The notes: a model not told the origin generated them from the letters alone. DNA of 64,000 nt from JACKIC01 sp964543795 (GCA_964543795.1 CAZIZN010000016.1:50618-114617), one strand, 5' to 3'; counted from the stretch's first letter, positions 50,737 to 60,862 are shown. Made by a program: numbers and translations.

Positions 50737-53700
50737 ATGTCTACTCGTCTGCGTTCGCCGGACGCGCGCTCGGTCGTTGCGTTGCTGGCTACCCGGGGTC
50801 GTTTCGACCTTCTCGCGCTCCGCGCCCTCCCGTCCATCCTGGCCCAGTCGAGGCTGCCCGACCGGATCCTGGTTGTCGTCGACCAGTCCCCCTCGGTTCC
50901 GCCCGACGACGCCCTGACCGAGCAGGCCCGCCAACTCCGCGCCCTCTGCCGCGGAAAGGTCCGGCTAACCGTGATGCGCAACCGGCGCACCCCAGCTCGC
51001 GCGTCTGGCGCATGGAACACCGGCCTCGACCAGCTACACCGCGACCACCGACAGCCAGACCTCGTGTTCGTCGCGGTCCTTGACGACGACGACGCATGGG
51101 AGCCGAATCACCTCGCAAACTGCCTCGACGGAGCCATCGCGGGAGACCTGAACATGGTGGCGAGCGGCTTGATTCGCCACTCGTTGACGGACGACGCCGG
51201 CCACCCGCACGCGATCCCTTCGCACCTCGATCCCGAAGAGCTGTTCGTTCGCGGGCAGCACATCCAGGGCTCGAACCTGTTCGTCCGGCTCGACCTGCTG
51301 CTTCTGGCAGGAGGCTTCGACGAGCGCCTTCCGTCCTGCACAGATCGCGATCTCTGCCTGCGGCTCGCTCGCCTCCCAGAGCTTCGGTTCGGATCCGTGC
51401 AGACGCACACCGTCCACCACTACGCCGACGCTCGCGCTGACCGCCTCACGACTCCGGGTTCGGCGACCAAGTTGGAGGGACTCACCCGGTTCTTGAGGAA
51501 GCACTCGGATGCCTTCCCAGAGGATGTGGTGGCAGCAGCGGAGGAGCGCGCTCGCACGCTCTTCGGGTGGCAGCCGACTACGCCGCCTCATCCAGTCGCC
51601 ACGGTCGTGCCGCCGGCTGCGCCAACCGAGCCCCTGGGTTTCGTGGTCGGCTTCGTCACGGACTCGCAAGTCCCTGGGCACGTCAACGGCCTGCTGGACG
51701 ACCTGCTGCGCCTCCAGGCGCAACCTGGGTGCAGCAGCCTGCTGGTCGTGGTCGTGGAGAACGGCCCCCTCCCCGAGCCCACCGCCCGCTCGCTGCCCAA
51801 TCTCCTGGATGGCTACAAGGCCAAGGGGCTCGCCATCGAATGGGTGTCGATCGAGCGGCAGCGCGCCGACTGGGAGCAAGGCTTGCTCGTCGACTCGCCT
51901 GACCCGACTCGCAATCGCCTTCCCATCGCGGTCACCCGGACGATCCTGAACACCTACGTGGGCCGCGCCGCGTTGCAGCGCCCCGGTTCGATCGCGTGGA
52001 TTCTGGACGATGACAAGCGCCTGAGCATCCTGGTCGACCGCGGCGACGGCACCGCCGAGGAGCGACTGACCCCGGACATCGCGGCGCTGCAGACCATCCG
52101 CTCGTCCGGAGTCGACGTCGTGATCGGCCCCGACACCGACGCCGCGCCACTGCCGTTCGTCGCGACCTTGCGCACGCAGCTCGTCGACCTCGACGCGGCT
52201 CTCGCGACGCTCGCCAACATCGACCCGAATGCCCCGTGGCCGGATCGCCGTTCCGAGTCGGCCGCAGAACGCTCGGCGATGGCCGACACCTACTACGACC
52301 TGTCCCGGCGCACGGAGCACCTGGAGACCCCATTCCTGCCCGCACCGTTCGTCTCGGGCTGCTCTGCACGCGACCAACTCGTGGCGCTCGCTGGCCGCGT
52401 GGGCCGACTGCTCGCCGGGGAAGCCGTGACGCGCCCGCTGTTCATCCGGGCGTCCGACTTGCCCGCCTCGGCGGCGCGCGACTCGGTGCAGCGTGGTGGA
52501 TCGACGCTGTTCTTCGATCCCGCGCACCTGCTGCTCTACCCCCAGACGCTCGCGCGCCTCGGCGAGCACTACCTGCGGCGCTCCGACATGCTGGTGAGTC
52601 AGCTCCAGCGCGATCAGGCCGGCCTGAGGTTCGTGATGCACCCGTGTGTCGGTGTGCGTCACGATCGCTCGCAGACCGTGCGCGCGAGCCTCGCGAGCGA
52701 GACCCTTCGTCAGGACTTACGAGGCTACGCCCTGTATCGCACGGAGAACGAGCTGATGCAGCGGCGCTCTCCGAACCAGCGCGCCGTGCCACTGCTCGCT
52801 TGGTCGGAGGAGGAGCTTCGCGAAGCCGTCCGGCTCGTGCGCAAGTATCTCGGCGAGCGTCTGGCGGCCTTGACCCTCAGTGCTTGGCGGATCTACGGGC
52901 TCGCCGGGGCCATTCGTGAAGCCGCCCGGGCGCTCGCCACGGAAACATCACGCCCGTGGGACAACGCATCTCGCGCCGCTCTGGACCAGATCGTCACCGA
53001 GATGAACCGGATCCGAGTCGAGTTCCAGCCATCAGCAGTCGCGACCTTTGCCGGCAAGGTCCGAAGCGGGATCTCCGATCACGACATCCGCGGTGCGTTC
53101 TCGTCGATGGACGCGCTCGTCAGCGAATACCGCGCGACCCTGGGGCTCGGGGCGGCGGCAACGCCAACGTTCTGTGCAGCTCGCGAGGCAAGGGCGCGAG
53201 CCGTCCTGGCAAGGGCGCGGCCGGGCATGAACCTCCGGCTGCTCGGTCTCGGAGGCGAGGGGGTCGTGTTCACCAACGAGGCCCACGTCTACAAGGTCCT
53301 GGACCTGCTGAAGCGCCGGCCGAACCACGACACTGTGGAGTTCCTGCGCAACCTGCAGGCTAGCGACACTGTCCCGCGGCACGTTCCACCGCTCCTGGCT
53401 GTCGAGGAGCAGGATGGCGAGCTGATCGTCGCCTATCCGTTCGAGGCATCTGAGCCCTACACGGGCGGACACGGCCCCGACCTGATCGCCCTGCTGCGCG
53501 AGTGCAAGGAGGCCGGCTTCGTGTGCCGCAACATGCACCCGAAGAACCTGCGCGTGACCGCGACGGGGTTGCGACTGATCGACTTCGGGGCCGACCTCAG
53601 GCCGTTCACGGACGCCGGCTATCGCTCGATGGCCGAGCGTGCGTGGCTCTCGTGGCGGTGGCCGCATCGCCAGGACCTCGATGTCCTCATGCGGCGCGCG

Positions 53701-56610
53701 CTCACCGACAAGACGCTCGCCGAACTCGACGGCTTCGAACGGTTCTGGCAAGCGGTGTGCGACGAGCGGCCCTCGGCAACTCGCATCGCAGCCGACATGG
53801 TCGACCCGGTGGTCTTGGGGAATGCCACGAGCAGCGTGCTCGACTACGGATGCGGCAAGAAGGCCACGAGCGCCATGCGCTTCGCACGAGCGGGCCTGAA
53901 GACCGTGGGGTTTGATCCGGGCGCGGGAGTCGCGGCACGTTGGTCCGAACTGTCGGAGCAGCCGCCGAACTTGCTGCTGACCTCATCGCGACAGCGGGCC
54001 CTGGCCGCAGGCCCGTTCGACGCGGTCGTCTGCACGCTCGTTCTGTGCGAGCAGGCCGACGGATCGGACTACGAGCGGATCCTGAGGGATCTGCGTGCGG
54101 CGGTGCGCGAAGGCGGCACGGTGGTCGTGACGGTCTGCAGCCCGTTCGCGACGTTTGGCGGCCCCACACCGCTGCACCGGCATCGTGCGCTCCCTGTTGG
54201 AGCGACCTACGAGGACTGCTTCGCCTACGAGGAGAACGGCGAGACCGGGGCGGGTCGGTCCGAGTTTCATCGGCCGCTGCGCCGCATCGAGCGCGATCTC
54301 CTGTGCCACGGTCTCCAGGTCGTCCGGCGGACGGAGAACGAGACTGTCGACACCGTGCGCTTCGAGCCCGCGTCGGACTTCTTGACGCTCGTCTGTCGTC
54401 CGGTCGTGCTCGCGCATGGCATCCGCACCGTCGCGCTGGTGGTGAAGACCTGCGCGATGGAGGCCGCGCCGATCGAGCGGCAGGTCGAGCACCTCGTTCG
54501 GCAGCTCGAATCGCCCCGGACTTTCCAGGAACGTGTTCTCGCGATCGACGCGCGTCGCGATGGGTTCGTTCGGCAGCACTCGGCGGCGGACTGGCACGCG
54601 CTACTAGAGGCCGCCGCGCGGCTTGTGCGTCACGGCTGGATCGATCGGGTCTGGGTCGGGCCAGAGGAAGGGGCTGACGCCGCGCGGGTGATGCGCGAGT
54701 GGTTCGATCTCGACTCCGTGTCAACGCACTCGGCTAAGGGCGCTCCGCTGGCCATGCCCCTGTCCGCGATCGGATCGTGCACGGCCGACTACGTGCTGCA
54801 GCTCGACTCCGATCTGTTGGTCGGGCGAGCCGACCGGGACCACGACTTCGTCGGCGAGATGATCGCCGCGATGGAGGTCGACGACACGGCCGTGACGGTC
54901 GCGCTGAACGTGCCGCAGGGGGCGGATCGACCGTTCTCGGCTGGCGATGGACGAGGCCCTTGGCGCGTCGAGGCCCGGGGCAGTCTCCTGCACCGGGCGC
55001 GGCTCTTGGCGGCTCGACCACTACCGAACTCGCTGTCTGGCGGCGCGCCGTCCCTGTCGTGGCACCGATCGCTCGACGAGGCAGTGCGCAGCCGCGGACT
55101 TCGCTCGCTGCGCGGTGGACGCTGCTCGACGTGGTTCGTCCACCCGGCGAACTCGGGCAAGCAACCCGTCAGCGACTGGTTGCTGCTGATCGACCTCGTG
55201 GAGAAGGGCTCGCTGCCGGCGACGCAACTCGGTCAGGTCGACTTGCTGGGTGGTCCCGTGCGCTGGCTACAGCACCGGCGGAGCGAAGCGGTCGTGTTCG
55301 TGCTGACCGGCCGCAACGTTCCGCCGGGTCGCATGCGTCGGTGCCTCGACTCGCTCCTGGCGCAGGAGGGCAACGATTGGGGCGCGATCGTGATCGACGA
55401 TGCATCCGACGAGTTGAGCCGCGACTACCTCGCGATGGTGCTCAAGCCGCATCGCGACCGCATCACGTTGATGCAGCCTCGGGAGCGCCGCGGGCAACTC
55501 GCCAACACGGTGCTGGCCGTGCGGCATGTGTGCGTGGACCCGGAAGCCGTCATCGTCACGCTCGATCTCGACGATGCCCTGCTGGGGCGAGGTGTCGCGC
55601 GGCGCGTTCGGGCGGCGCATCGGAACGGTGCCGACGTCACGGTCGGGTCGATGCTCCGCACGGACAAGCACGTCGCGTATCCCGTGACCTTCGAGGAGCC
55701 GCGGCGTGCTCGCGGGGGCAACTGCTGGCAGCACCTGCGTTCGTTCCGCAAGCGGCTGTTCGACGCCGTGCCGGATCACGAGCTGCGCCTGAACGGGCGC
55801 TATGTCGACATCGCGGTCGACTGGTCGTTCATGCTGCCGATCGTCGAGGTGGCCCGGCAGGCCGAGTGGATCCGCGAGCCGCTCTACCTCTACGAGCCTT
55901 CCGGTCTCGGGAAGGGGACGCAGCGGGCTGCGCGCGAAGAGCAGATCAGGACACTCGTCGCCCGTCCTTCGCGAAGTTGGGCGCGCGGCATGCCCAGGAC
56001 CACGTTGCTGCCAGGGCATGCGTTCGCGGCGGCAGCCGGGACCGAGCCGGGCATCCTGTTCCTCCGACATGCAGAGCGGCCGTCCTTCGCCGGCCTGACG
56101 GAACGTGAGAAGCACGAGGTCAGCCTGACCCCGCGCGGTCGGGACGAGGCCAGGGCTCTCGGCCGGCAGTTCGGGTCAGCGGTCCGGCTCGCCAGCAGCC
56201 CGGTGCCGCGCGCGGTCGAGACGGCCGCCGCCTTGGCCGAGGGTGCGGGAATCGAAGCCGGGTCGATCGTGCATCTGGCCGAGCTGAAGCTGTTCCTGGC
56301 CTCCGGGCCGGAGCACTACGAGGACGTGAAGCGACGCCTTGGCTGGACCGAGCTGATGGCGACCTGGGCCGACGGGGCGCTGCCCGGCGGTGTCCTGCAG
56401 CCATGCGAAGTCGTTGCGCGGGCGGCGATCGAGGGGCTGCTGCGCGCGTGCGGGCCAACCCGAGTCGTCGCGGTCACGCACGACTTCGTCGTGATCGCCT
56501 TGCTCGCGGCCCTTCGCGGCGAGCGCGTCACGGCCGTGCCCTATCTGGGCGGCCTCTTCGTCAGCCTGCAGGAAGCTGAGCGGTTCGTCGGGGCAGGAGT
56601 CTGCGCATGA
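50737..56610 (+). CDS. Giant multidomain glycosyltransferase-kinase-methyltransferase-histidine phosphatase protein
   Basis: A 1957-residue protein starts at ATG 50737, with GGAG six bases upstream. By motif there are a GT2-like domain (10-290; LDDDDAW at 116), a second GT-like domain (300-640; WILDDDKR at 424), a helical part, and a kinase-like domain (820-1020; GLGGEGVVF at 836, NMHPKNLRV and IDFGADL with Asp949). A class I methyltransferase follows (1030-1230; LDYGCGKK), then two GT-like domains (LDSDLL near 1357; TLDLDDALL near 1610), and a histidine phosphatase domain at the end (LRHAERPSF, His1778; SSPVPRAVETAAAL). The kinase-like Arg-Asn-Met-His motif differs from the usual HRD. No signal peptide. 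It probably builds and modifies a glycosylated molecule. Its stop overlaps the SLOG gene. Confidence 0.85.
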   Translation: MSTRLRSPDARSVVALLATRGRFDLLALRALPSILAQSRLPDRILVVVDQSPSVPPDDALTEQARQLRALCRGKVRLTVMRNRRTPARASGAWNTGLDQLHRDHRQPDLVFVAVLDDDDAWEPNHLANCLDGAIAGDLNMVASGLIRHSLTDDAGHPHAIPSHLDPEELFVRGQHIQGSNLFVRLDLLLLAGGFDERLPSCTDRDLCLRLARLPELRFGSVQTHTVHHYADARADRLTTPGSATKLEGLTRFLRKHSDAFPEDVVAAAEERARTLFGWQPTTPPHPVATVVPPAAPTEPLGFVVGFVTDSQVPGHVNGLLDDLLRLQAQPGCSSLLVVVVENGPLPEPTARSLPNLLDGYKAKGLAIEWVSIERQRADWEQGLLVDSPDPTRNRLPIAVTRTILNTYVGRAALQRPGSIAWILDDDKRLSILVDRGDGTAEERLTPDIAALQTIRSSGVDVVIGPDTDAAPLPFVATLRTQLVDLDAALATLANIDPNAPWPDRRSESAAERSAMADTYYDLSRRTEHLETPFLPAPFVSGCSARDQLVALAGRVGRLLAGEAVTRPLFIRASDLPASAARDSVQRGGSTLFFDPAHLLLYPQTLARLGEHYLRRSDMLVSQLQRDQAGLRFVMHPCVGVRHDRSQTVRASLASETLRQDLRGYALYRTENELMQRRSPNQRAVPLLAWSEEELREAVRLVRKYLGERLAALTLSAWRIYGLAGAIREAARALATETSRPWDNASRAALDQIVTEMNRIRVEFQPSAVATFAGKVRSGISDHDIRGAFSSMDALVSEYRATLGLGAAATPTFCAAREARARAVLARARPGMNLRLLGLGGEGVVFTNEAHVYKVLDLLKRRPNHDTVEFLRNLQASDTVPRHVPPLLAVEEQDGELIVAYPFEASEPYTGGHGPDLIALLRECKEAGFVCRNMHPKNLRVTATGLRLIDFGADLRPFTDAGYRSMAERAWLSWRWPHRQDLDVLMRRALTDKTLAELDGFERFWQAVCDERPSATRIAADMVDPVVLGNATSSVLDYGCGKKATSAMRFARAGLKTVGFDPGAGVAARWSELSEQPPNLLLTSSRQRALAAGPFDAVVCTLVLCEQADGSDYERILRDLRAAVREGGTVVVTVCSPFATFGGPTPLHRHRALPVGATYEDCFAYEENGETGAGRSEFHRPLRRIERDLLCHGLQVVRRTENETVDTVRFEPASDFLTLVCRPVVLAHGIRTVALVVKTCAMEAAPIERQVEHLVRQLESPRTFQERVLAIDARRDGFVRQHSAADWHALLEAAARLVRHGWIDRVWVGPEEGADAARVMREWFDLDSVSTHSAKGAPLAMPLSAIGSCTADYVLQLDSDLLVGRADRDHDFVGEMIAAMEVDDTAVTVALNVPQGADRPFSAGDGRGPWRVEARGSLLHRARLLAARPLPNSLSGGAPSLSWHRSLDEAVRSRGLRSLRGGRCSTWFVHPANSGKQPVSDWLLLIDLVEKGSLPATQLGQVDLLGGPVRWLQHRRSEAVVFVLTGRNVPPGRMRRCLDSLLAQEGNDWGAIVIDDASDELSRDYLAMVLKPHRDRITLMQPRERRGQLANTVLAVRHVCVDPEAVIVTLDLDDALLGRGVARRVRAAHRNGADVTVGSMLRTDKHVAYPVTFEEPRRARGGNCWQHLRSFRKRLFDAVPDHELRLNGRYVDIAVDWSFMLPIVEVARQAEWIREPLYLYEPSGLGKGTQRAAREEQIRTLVARPSRSWARGMPRTTLLPGHAFAAAAGTEPGILFLRHAERPSFAGLTEREKHEVSLTPRGRDEARALGRQFGSAVRLASSPVPRAVETAAALAEGAGIEAGSIVHLAELKLFLASGPEHYEDVKRRLGWTELMATWADGALPGGVLQPCEVVARAAIEGLLRACGPTRVVAVTHDFVVIALLAALRGERVTAVPYLGGLFVSLQEAERFVGAGVCA

Positions 56611-57206
56611 GCAACACAAAGTCAGAGCAGCCGAAGCGTCGTCCGCTGGTCGCAGTGATCGGGGATGCGCGGGTCGAGCCGGGAGGCACGAAGGACCTGC
56701 TTGCCGAGGAGGTCGGCAGACTTCTGGTCGACGCGGGCTACCGAGTGCTGACCGGCGGCCTCGGCGGCGTGATGGAGGCGGCGTGCCGTGGCGCGCGTTC
56801 GTCGTCGCGCTACCAGTCCGGCGACACCGTCGCGGTCCTGCCCGGGCACGATCCTGGCGAGGCGAACGAGTTTGTCGACGTCGCGATCGCCTCGGGCCTG
56901 GACCACGTCCGCAATTCGATCGTCGCGCACGCAGACGCGGTGATCGCGATCGGCGGTGGGGCCGGAACGATGTCCGAGATCTGCCTCGCCTGGATCTACA
57001 AACGGCTCATCGTGGCGCTGCGCGTGGAGGGCTGGAGCGGCAAGATCGCGGATCAGCGGGTCGACGAGCGCATGCGGTATCCGGACGAGCCAGATGACCG
57101 GGTGTTCGGGGCGACATCTGCTGCGGATGCCGTGCGCACCGTGGTTGATCGCGTCGGGCGCTTCACGAGGCAGCACGGGACGATCCGCCGAAGGGGCACC
57201 CGGTGA
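56607..57206 (+). CDS. SLOG/LOG-family protein (TIGR00725-like)
   Basis: A 199-residue Rossmann-like protein reads VAVIGDARVEPGG, TGGLGGVMEAACRGA (phosphate-binding), VAVLPGHDPGEAN, then IAIGGGAGTMSEICLAW, the LOG-type nucleotide-binding motif. Family members bind nucleotides or nucleotide-sugar-like ligands, and some cleave nucleotides. The start overlaps the giant gene by four bases (ATGA), so the two products are made together. SLOG domains are predicted sensors or nucleosidases in several defence systems. Confidence 0.88.
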   Translation: MSNTKSEQPKRRPLVAVIGDARVEPGGTKDLLAEEVGRLLVDAGYRVLTGGLGGVMEAACRGARSSSRYQSGDTVAVLPGHDPGEANEFVDVAIASGLDHVRNSIVAHADAVIAIGGGAGTMSEICLAWIYKRLIVALRVEGWSGKIADQRVDERMRYPDEPDDRVFGATSAADAVRTVVDRVGRFTRQHGTIRRRGTR

Positions 57207-57416
57207 TCATGTCACCTTCTGCAGGGTTGCCGAAGTAGACCTGCCATCAGCGGGCGGTGGCTCGCTGAGTCGCTTCTCGACCTGCGCGTGACGTTGAGTC
57301 AGTGTCCTGGGTCGGCGGATCCAACCCAACTCCATGCGATCCGGCGCTACGCCATGCGACTCCCCGCTGGCCGTTCGGAATCGTGAGCAGTGCCTGTATT
57401 CTGCTACTCGAAGAAC

Positions 57417-58388
57417 ATGCGAACGGCTCGACGTGGAACACCTGACATCGCGATCCTCAACGAGGACTGTCGCGATTGGATGCGTGCGCAGTCAGCCGGC
57501 TTGGTCGACTGCGTCGTCACGTCCCCGCCCTACAACCTGGGCATCGCGTATGAGTCCTACAGGGACAAGCAGCCCCGCGAGCAGTACCTCGCTTGGCTGG
57601 GCGACGTGCTCGACAACCTCCACCGGGTATTGCGACCGAACGGTCACTTCTTCCTGAACGTCGGCTACAGCAACACGGACCCTTGGGTGGACGTCGACGT
57701 CCTGCTGGTAGCGCGCAAGCGGTTCGTGCTGCAGAACCGGATCTGCTGGGTGAAGAGTGTCTCGATCGACACCGAGACGTTCGGCCACTTCAAGCCGATC
57801 AGCTCGGGGCGCTTCGTGACCCCGACGCACGAGATGGTCTTCCACTTGACCAAGACGGGGAACGTTCCGATCGACCGTTCGGCGGTGGGCGTTCCCTACA
57901 AGTGGAAGTCGAACCTCGACAAGCGAAGCCGCATGCGCGGCCGACTTGCCAAGAAGTTCGGCTACGCGGGATGGCTGGACTTCGAGGCTCGCGCGAGCGA
58001 GCGCGAACGCGAGTGCCTTGATCGCGAACTGGATGCGCGGGTGAAGCAGCTTGGCGTCGTGAAGGACCGTCGCTGCAGAGGGAACTCCTGGTTCCTGCCC
58101 TACGACACGATTCGCGACCGCGACTCGGACAGAGGTTCGCACCCTGCCACGTTTCCGGTGGCCCTACCCGAGATGTGCATCCGGTTGGCGGGCTGCCCTG
58201 CCGGGTCACTGGTCTTCGATCCGTTCGTGGGCTCGGGTACGACGATGATCGCGGCGCGAGCTGCTGGCATGCGGGGCGTTGGGACCGACATCGACCGGCG
58301 CTACGTCGCGCACGCATTGAAGCGGCTGCAGCAGGCGGCTGCGAAGGTGAACGAGCCGACTGGAGTTCGCCGTCGCGCGGTCCGATGA
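57417..58388 (+). CDS. Beta-class site-specific DNA methyltransferase
   Basis: A 323-residue enzyme has TSPPYNLGIAY (catalytic S/TPPY) near residue 36 and FDPFVGSGTTMIAA (SAM-binding) near residue 268. This motif order, with catalysis before SAM binding, is the beta class. It methylates adenine N6 or cytosine N4. ATG 57417 is chosen over GTG 57390. No classical restriction gene is adjacent, except the small HNH protein 61 bp downstream. Its target site is not readable from the sequence. Confidence 0.9.
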   Translation: MRTARRGTPDIAILNEDCRDWMRAQSAGLVDCVVTSPPYNLGIAYESYRDKQPREQYLAWLGDVLDNLHRVLRPNGHFFLNVGYSNTDPWVDVDVLLVARKRFVLQNRICWVKSVSIDTETFGHFKPISSGRFVTPTHEMVFHLTKTGNVPIDRSAVGVPYKWKSNLDKRSRMRGRLAKKFGYAGWLDFEARASERERECLDRELDARVKQLGVVKDRRCRGNSWFLPYDTIRDRDSDRGSHPATFPVALPEMCIRLAGCPAGSLVFDPFVGSGTTMIAARAAGMRGVGTDIDRRYVAHALKRLQQAAAKVNEPTGVRRRAVR

Positions 58389-58449
58389 ACCGATGAACAC
58401 CGATCTGGGGCACGTAGGAGCCCAGCTACATCTCTCCCGAGGAGCGGCA

Positions 58450-58689
58450 ATGGCGAACAAGCGCAGAACGGACAAGGGTGAGGTGATCCCGCCCTACCTC
58501 AAGGACGACGGATACCTCTACGTGATGGTGACGGGCGAGGACGGGCGGCGGCAGGAACACCCCGTGCACATTCTCGTCGCTGAGACGTTCCTCGGCTTCG
58601 CTCCGTCCCCGGAGCACAGGGTCGTTCACAAGAACGGAAAGCTGACCGACAACGCCGTGACGAACTTGGAGTGGCGCGTGCCAGGGTGA
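58450..58689 (+). CDS. Small HNH endonuclease-like protein
   Basis: A 79-residue protein reads PPYLKDDGYLYVMVTG, then HILVAETFLGFAPSP, HRVVHKNGKLTDNAVTNLEW, which is the HNH_3/NUMOD4 pattern of phage-type homing nucleases. The final His and Asn of the motif are present. GAGGAG precedes the ATG at the normal spacing. With the methyltransferase directly upstream it could be a minimal restriction partner or a stray homing nuclease. Confidence 0.75.
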   Translation: MANKRRTDKGEVIPPYLKDDGYLYVMVTGEDGRRQEHPVHILVAETFLGFAPSPEHRVVHKNGKLTDNAVTNLEWRVPG

Positions 58690-58783
58690 TCGAGCACAGG
58701 ACCACTCGCGCGACTGCGGGTGACCTTGAGTCGCCGTCGGGCCACCGAACTGCATCTTCGGCCAGTGGGAGAAGGAGCCCTAC

Positions 58784-59377
58784 GTGGCTCTCGCTCTCCC
58801 CTTCGCCAAGAAGCTGGAGTTCCGGTGGCACGAAACGTATGTTGCGGGCGAACTCAAGCTGAGCGGTTCCGCCGCTCGATCCAGCTACCGCGTGGTTTCC
58901 CGTCTAGGCCGTCAAGTGTCGCGTCAGGCCCGCCAGATCTCGATCTGGGCGGTTCTGTTCGTGCTCTGCCTGGGCCTTCCGCGCTTCCTGGTGGTCTGCA
59001 CGGGGCCGCATTGCCAAGGAAGCGTTGAGTTCGTGCACGCCCCGGGATCCTGCTGCCAGGATCACCACGAGGTCCCAGACGGTTGCCGTGAGCACGAACA
59101 CGGCGACAACGACGCCGACGGCGGCGACTGTGGTGAGGGCGAATCTGCCGAGCCTAGCCGTTGCGGCTGCACCGATGTCGCGTTCGTGATCGACGAGGGG
59201 CCGCTCCCCGAACGCATCACGTTCGAGTTCAGCGACGCCCCGGTGGTCGCCGTGATCGATTCTTGGCCCGACTACCGGCCGACGGAGCAGCTCGCAGCGG
59301 TACTGCCGCCTTCAACAGGTCCGCCGAGAACGGACCAACGAACCGAGCTGCTGGCTACGACCCTCCTGTTGATCTGA
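58784..59377 (+). CDS. Membrane-anchored Cys/His/Asp-rich protein leading the efflux operon
   Basis: A 197-residue protein starts at GTG 58784 with GAAGGAG upstream. One hydrophobic segment (about 53-70) is followed by an exported part with CTGPHCQGS, CCQDHHE, REHEHGDNDADGG and CGCT. That is a dense set of Cys, His and Asp residues suited to binding soft metals. I know similar proteins in front of CzcCBA operons in planctomycetes. It may sense or buffer metal in the periplasm. Confidence 0.6.
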   Translation: MALALPFAKKLEFRWHETYVAGELKLSGSAARSSYRVVSRLGRQVSRQARQISIWAVLFVLCLGLPRFLVVCTGPHCQGSVEFVHAPGSCCQDHHEVPDGCREHEHGDNDADGGDCGEGESAEPSRCGCTDVAFVIDEGPLPERITFEFSDAPVVAVIDSWPDYRPTEQLAAVLPPSTGPPRTDQRTELLATTLLLI

Positions 59378-59498
59378 GTCGACGCGCGCCCGCTGAGCCC
59401 AGTGGCTCGGCGTTCGAGGTCCTTCGGCCTCGTTGTGCCGCGTTACGCGAGTGACGCGGCGTCCCGTTCGCGCGCCAACGTCACGCTCGTCGACTCCC

Positions 59499-60860
59499 AT
59501 GCATTCGATCCGTTGGGCGGCTCTGTCCGCCTTCCTCGCGGCAGGTTGCCAGACCTACGCACCTGCTCCTGTCGATCTCCAGGCACACGCGCGGCTGTTC
59601 GCCGACCGCATTCCTGACGCCGAGCTTGTCCGCGCGTTTGCCCAGTCGCTTCGGCAGCACGACCCCGCAATCCATGGGTTCGACGTCGGCGACGGCTTGT
59701 CGCTGGAAGAAGCGCGCTACGTCGCACTGCTTTTCAACCCATCGCTGAAGGCGGTCCGAGCGCAGGCGGCGGTGGCCAAAGCAACCGCGGAACTCGCGGG
59801 GCTCTGGGAAGACCCTCAGCTCAGCGGTTCGTTCTTCTACGTGCTGGAGAACGTCTGGCAGCACAACTGGTTTGCGGGTGCCTACGTCGCGCAGACGCTG
59901 CCGATCACGGGACGCCCTGGCTTGGAGAAGGCGCTCGCCGAATCGCAACATGTCCAGGCGCTGATCGAAGCGCGCCGGTCCGAGGCGGACGTGCTCAACC
60001 GCCTCGATGCTGCCTGGGCGCGCCTCTCCGCTGCGCGACTCCGCGTCGGCCTGTTGGCGGAACTCGTGCAGCGACTGTCGGACCTCGAACAGGTTGCGTC
60101 GAGACTGGCGGCATCCCAGGCACTGACGCAGCTCGAAGCTCGCACGTTCACGTTGGCCAGGATTCGTCACCAAGCCGACCTTGTGGTGGCGCGTGGTGGC
60201 GCACAAGGCGCAGAGTTGGGGCTGCGCGAGTTGCTCGGCATGCCGCCGGAGTTGGAGCTGCGTCTCGAACCCAGTTTGTCGACTACCGAGCGAGTTCCTG
60301 CGGCGGAACAGCGTGCGCAGCTGATGCAGAGTCCGCTCGTCGATCTTGCCAAGCGCGAACATGATGTCGCCGAACGCGGGCTGCAACTCGCCATCCGCAA
60401 GCAGTGGCCGGAGCTGTGGATCCAGCCCGGGTGGCAAGAGGAAGACGCCCAGCCACGTCCCACGTTCGGCTTCTCGCTGCCGATCCCGCTGTGGAACGCG
60501 AACGCGCAGGAGATCGCCGAGAAGCGCGCAGCCAGGACTGCGGCCGAGGAGTTGCTCAAGCAGCGACTCGAGACCGCAACGCACGCGCTTGCCCAAGCGA
60601 ACTCACGTCGGCGCGTGGCTGCCGAGCAGCGGCGCATCATCGACGCCGAGTTGCTCCCGCTGACCGAGCGTCAGGTCGCGGACGCCAAGCGTCTCGCGGA
60701 CCTTGGCCAACTCGACACGTTGCTGATCCTCGATGCCGTGACGCGCGCCTACGAGGCGCAGCTTGCCGCCGTTGCTTCTGCCGAGACCGAGGCCGAGGCC
60801 ACGGTCGAACTGAACTCGCTTTTCTGGCCGTCGCTGACGGCCCCAGCCAAGGAGGAATGA
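59499..60860 (+). CDS. TolC-family outer membrane efflux protein (CzcC/CusC-like)
   Basis: A 453-residue protein has a lipobox-like FLAAGC (Cys about 17) and TolC-type alternation of long helices and beta segments: LSLEEARYVALLFNPSL, QTLPITGRPGLEKAL, PTFGFSLPIPLWNANAQEI. It forms the outer-membrane channel of a tripartite metal pump. It lies directly before the adaptor gene (2 bp gap). Sequence alone does not show which metal it exports. Confidence 0.88.
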   Translation: MHSIRWAALSAFLAAGCQTYAPAPVDLQAHARLFADRIPDAELVRAFAQSLRQHDPAIHGFDVGDGLSLEEARYVALLFNPSLKAVRAQAAVAKATAELAGLWEDPQLSGSFFYVLENVWQHNWFAGAYVAQTLPITGRPGLEKALAESQHVQALIEARRSEADVLNRLDAAWARLSAARLRVGLLAELVQRLSDLEQVASRLAASQALTQLEARTFTLARIRHQADLVVARGGAQGAELGLRELLGMPPELELRLEPSLSTTERVPAAEQRAQLMQSPLVDLAKREHDVAERGLQLAIRKQWPELWIQPGWQEEDAQPRPTFGFSLPIPLWNANAQEIAEKRAARTAAEELLKQRLETATHALAQANSRRRVAAEQRRIIDAELLPLTERQVADAKRLADLGQLDTLLILDAVTRAYEAQLAAVASAETEAEATVELNSLFWPSLTAPAKEE

Positions 60861-60862
60861 CC

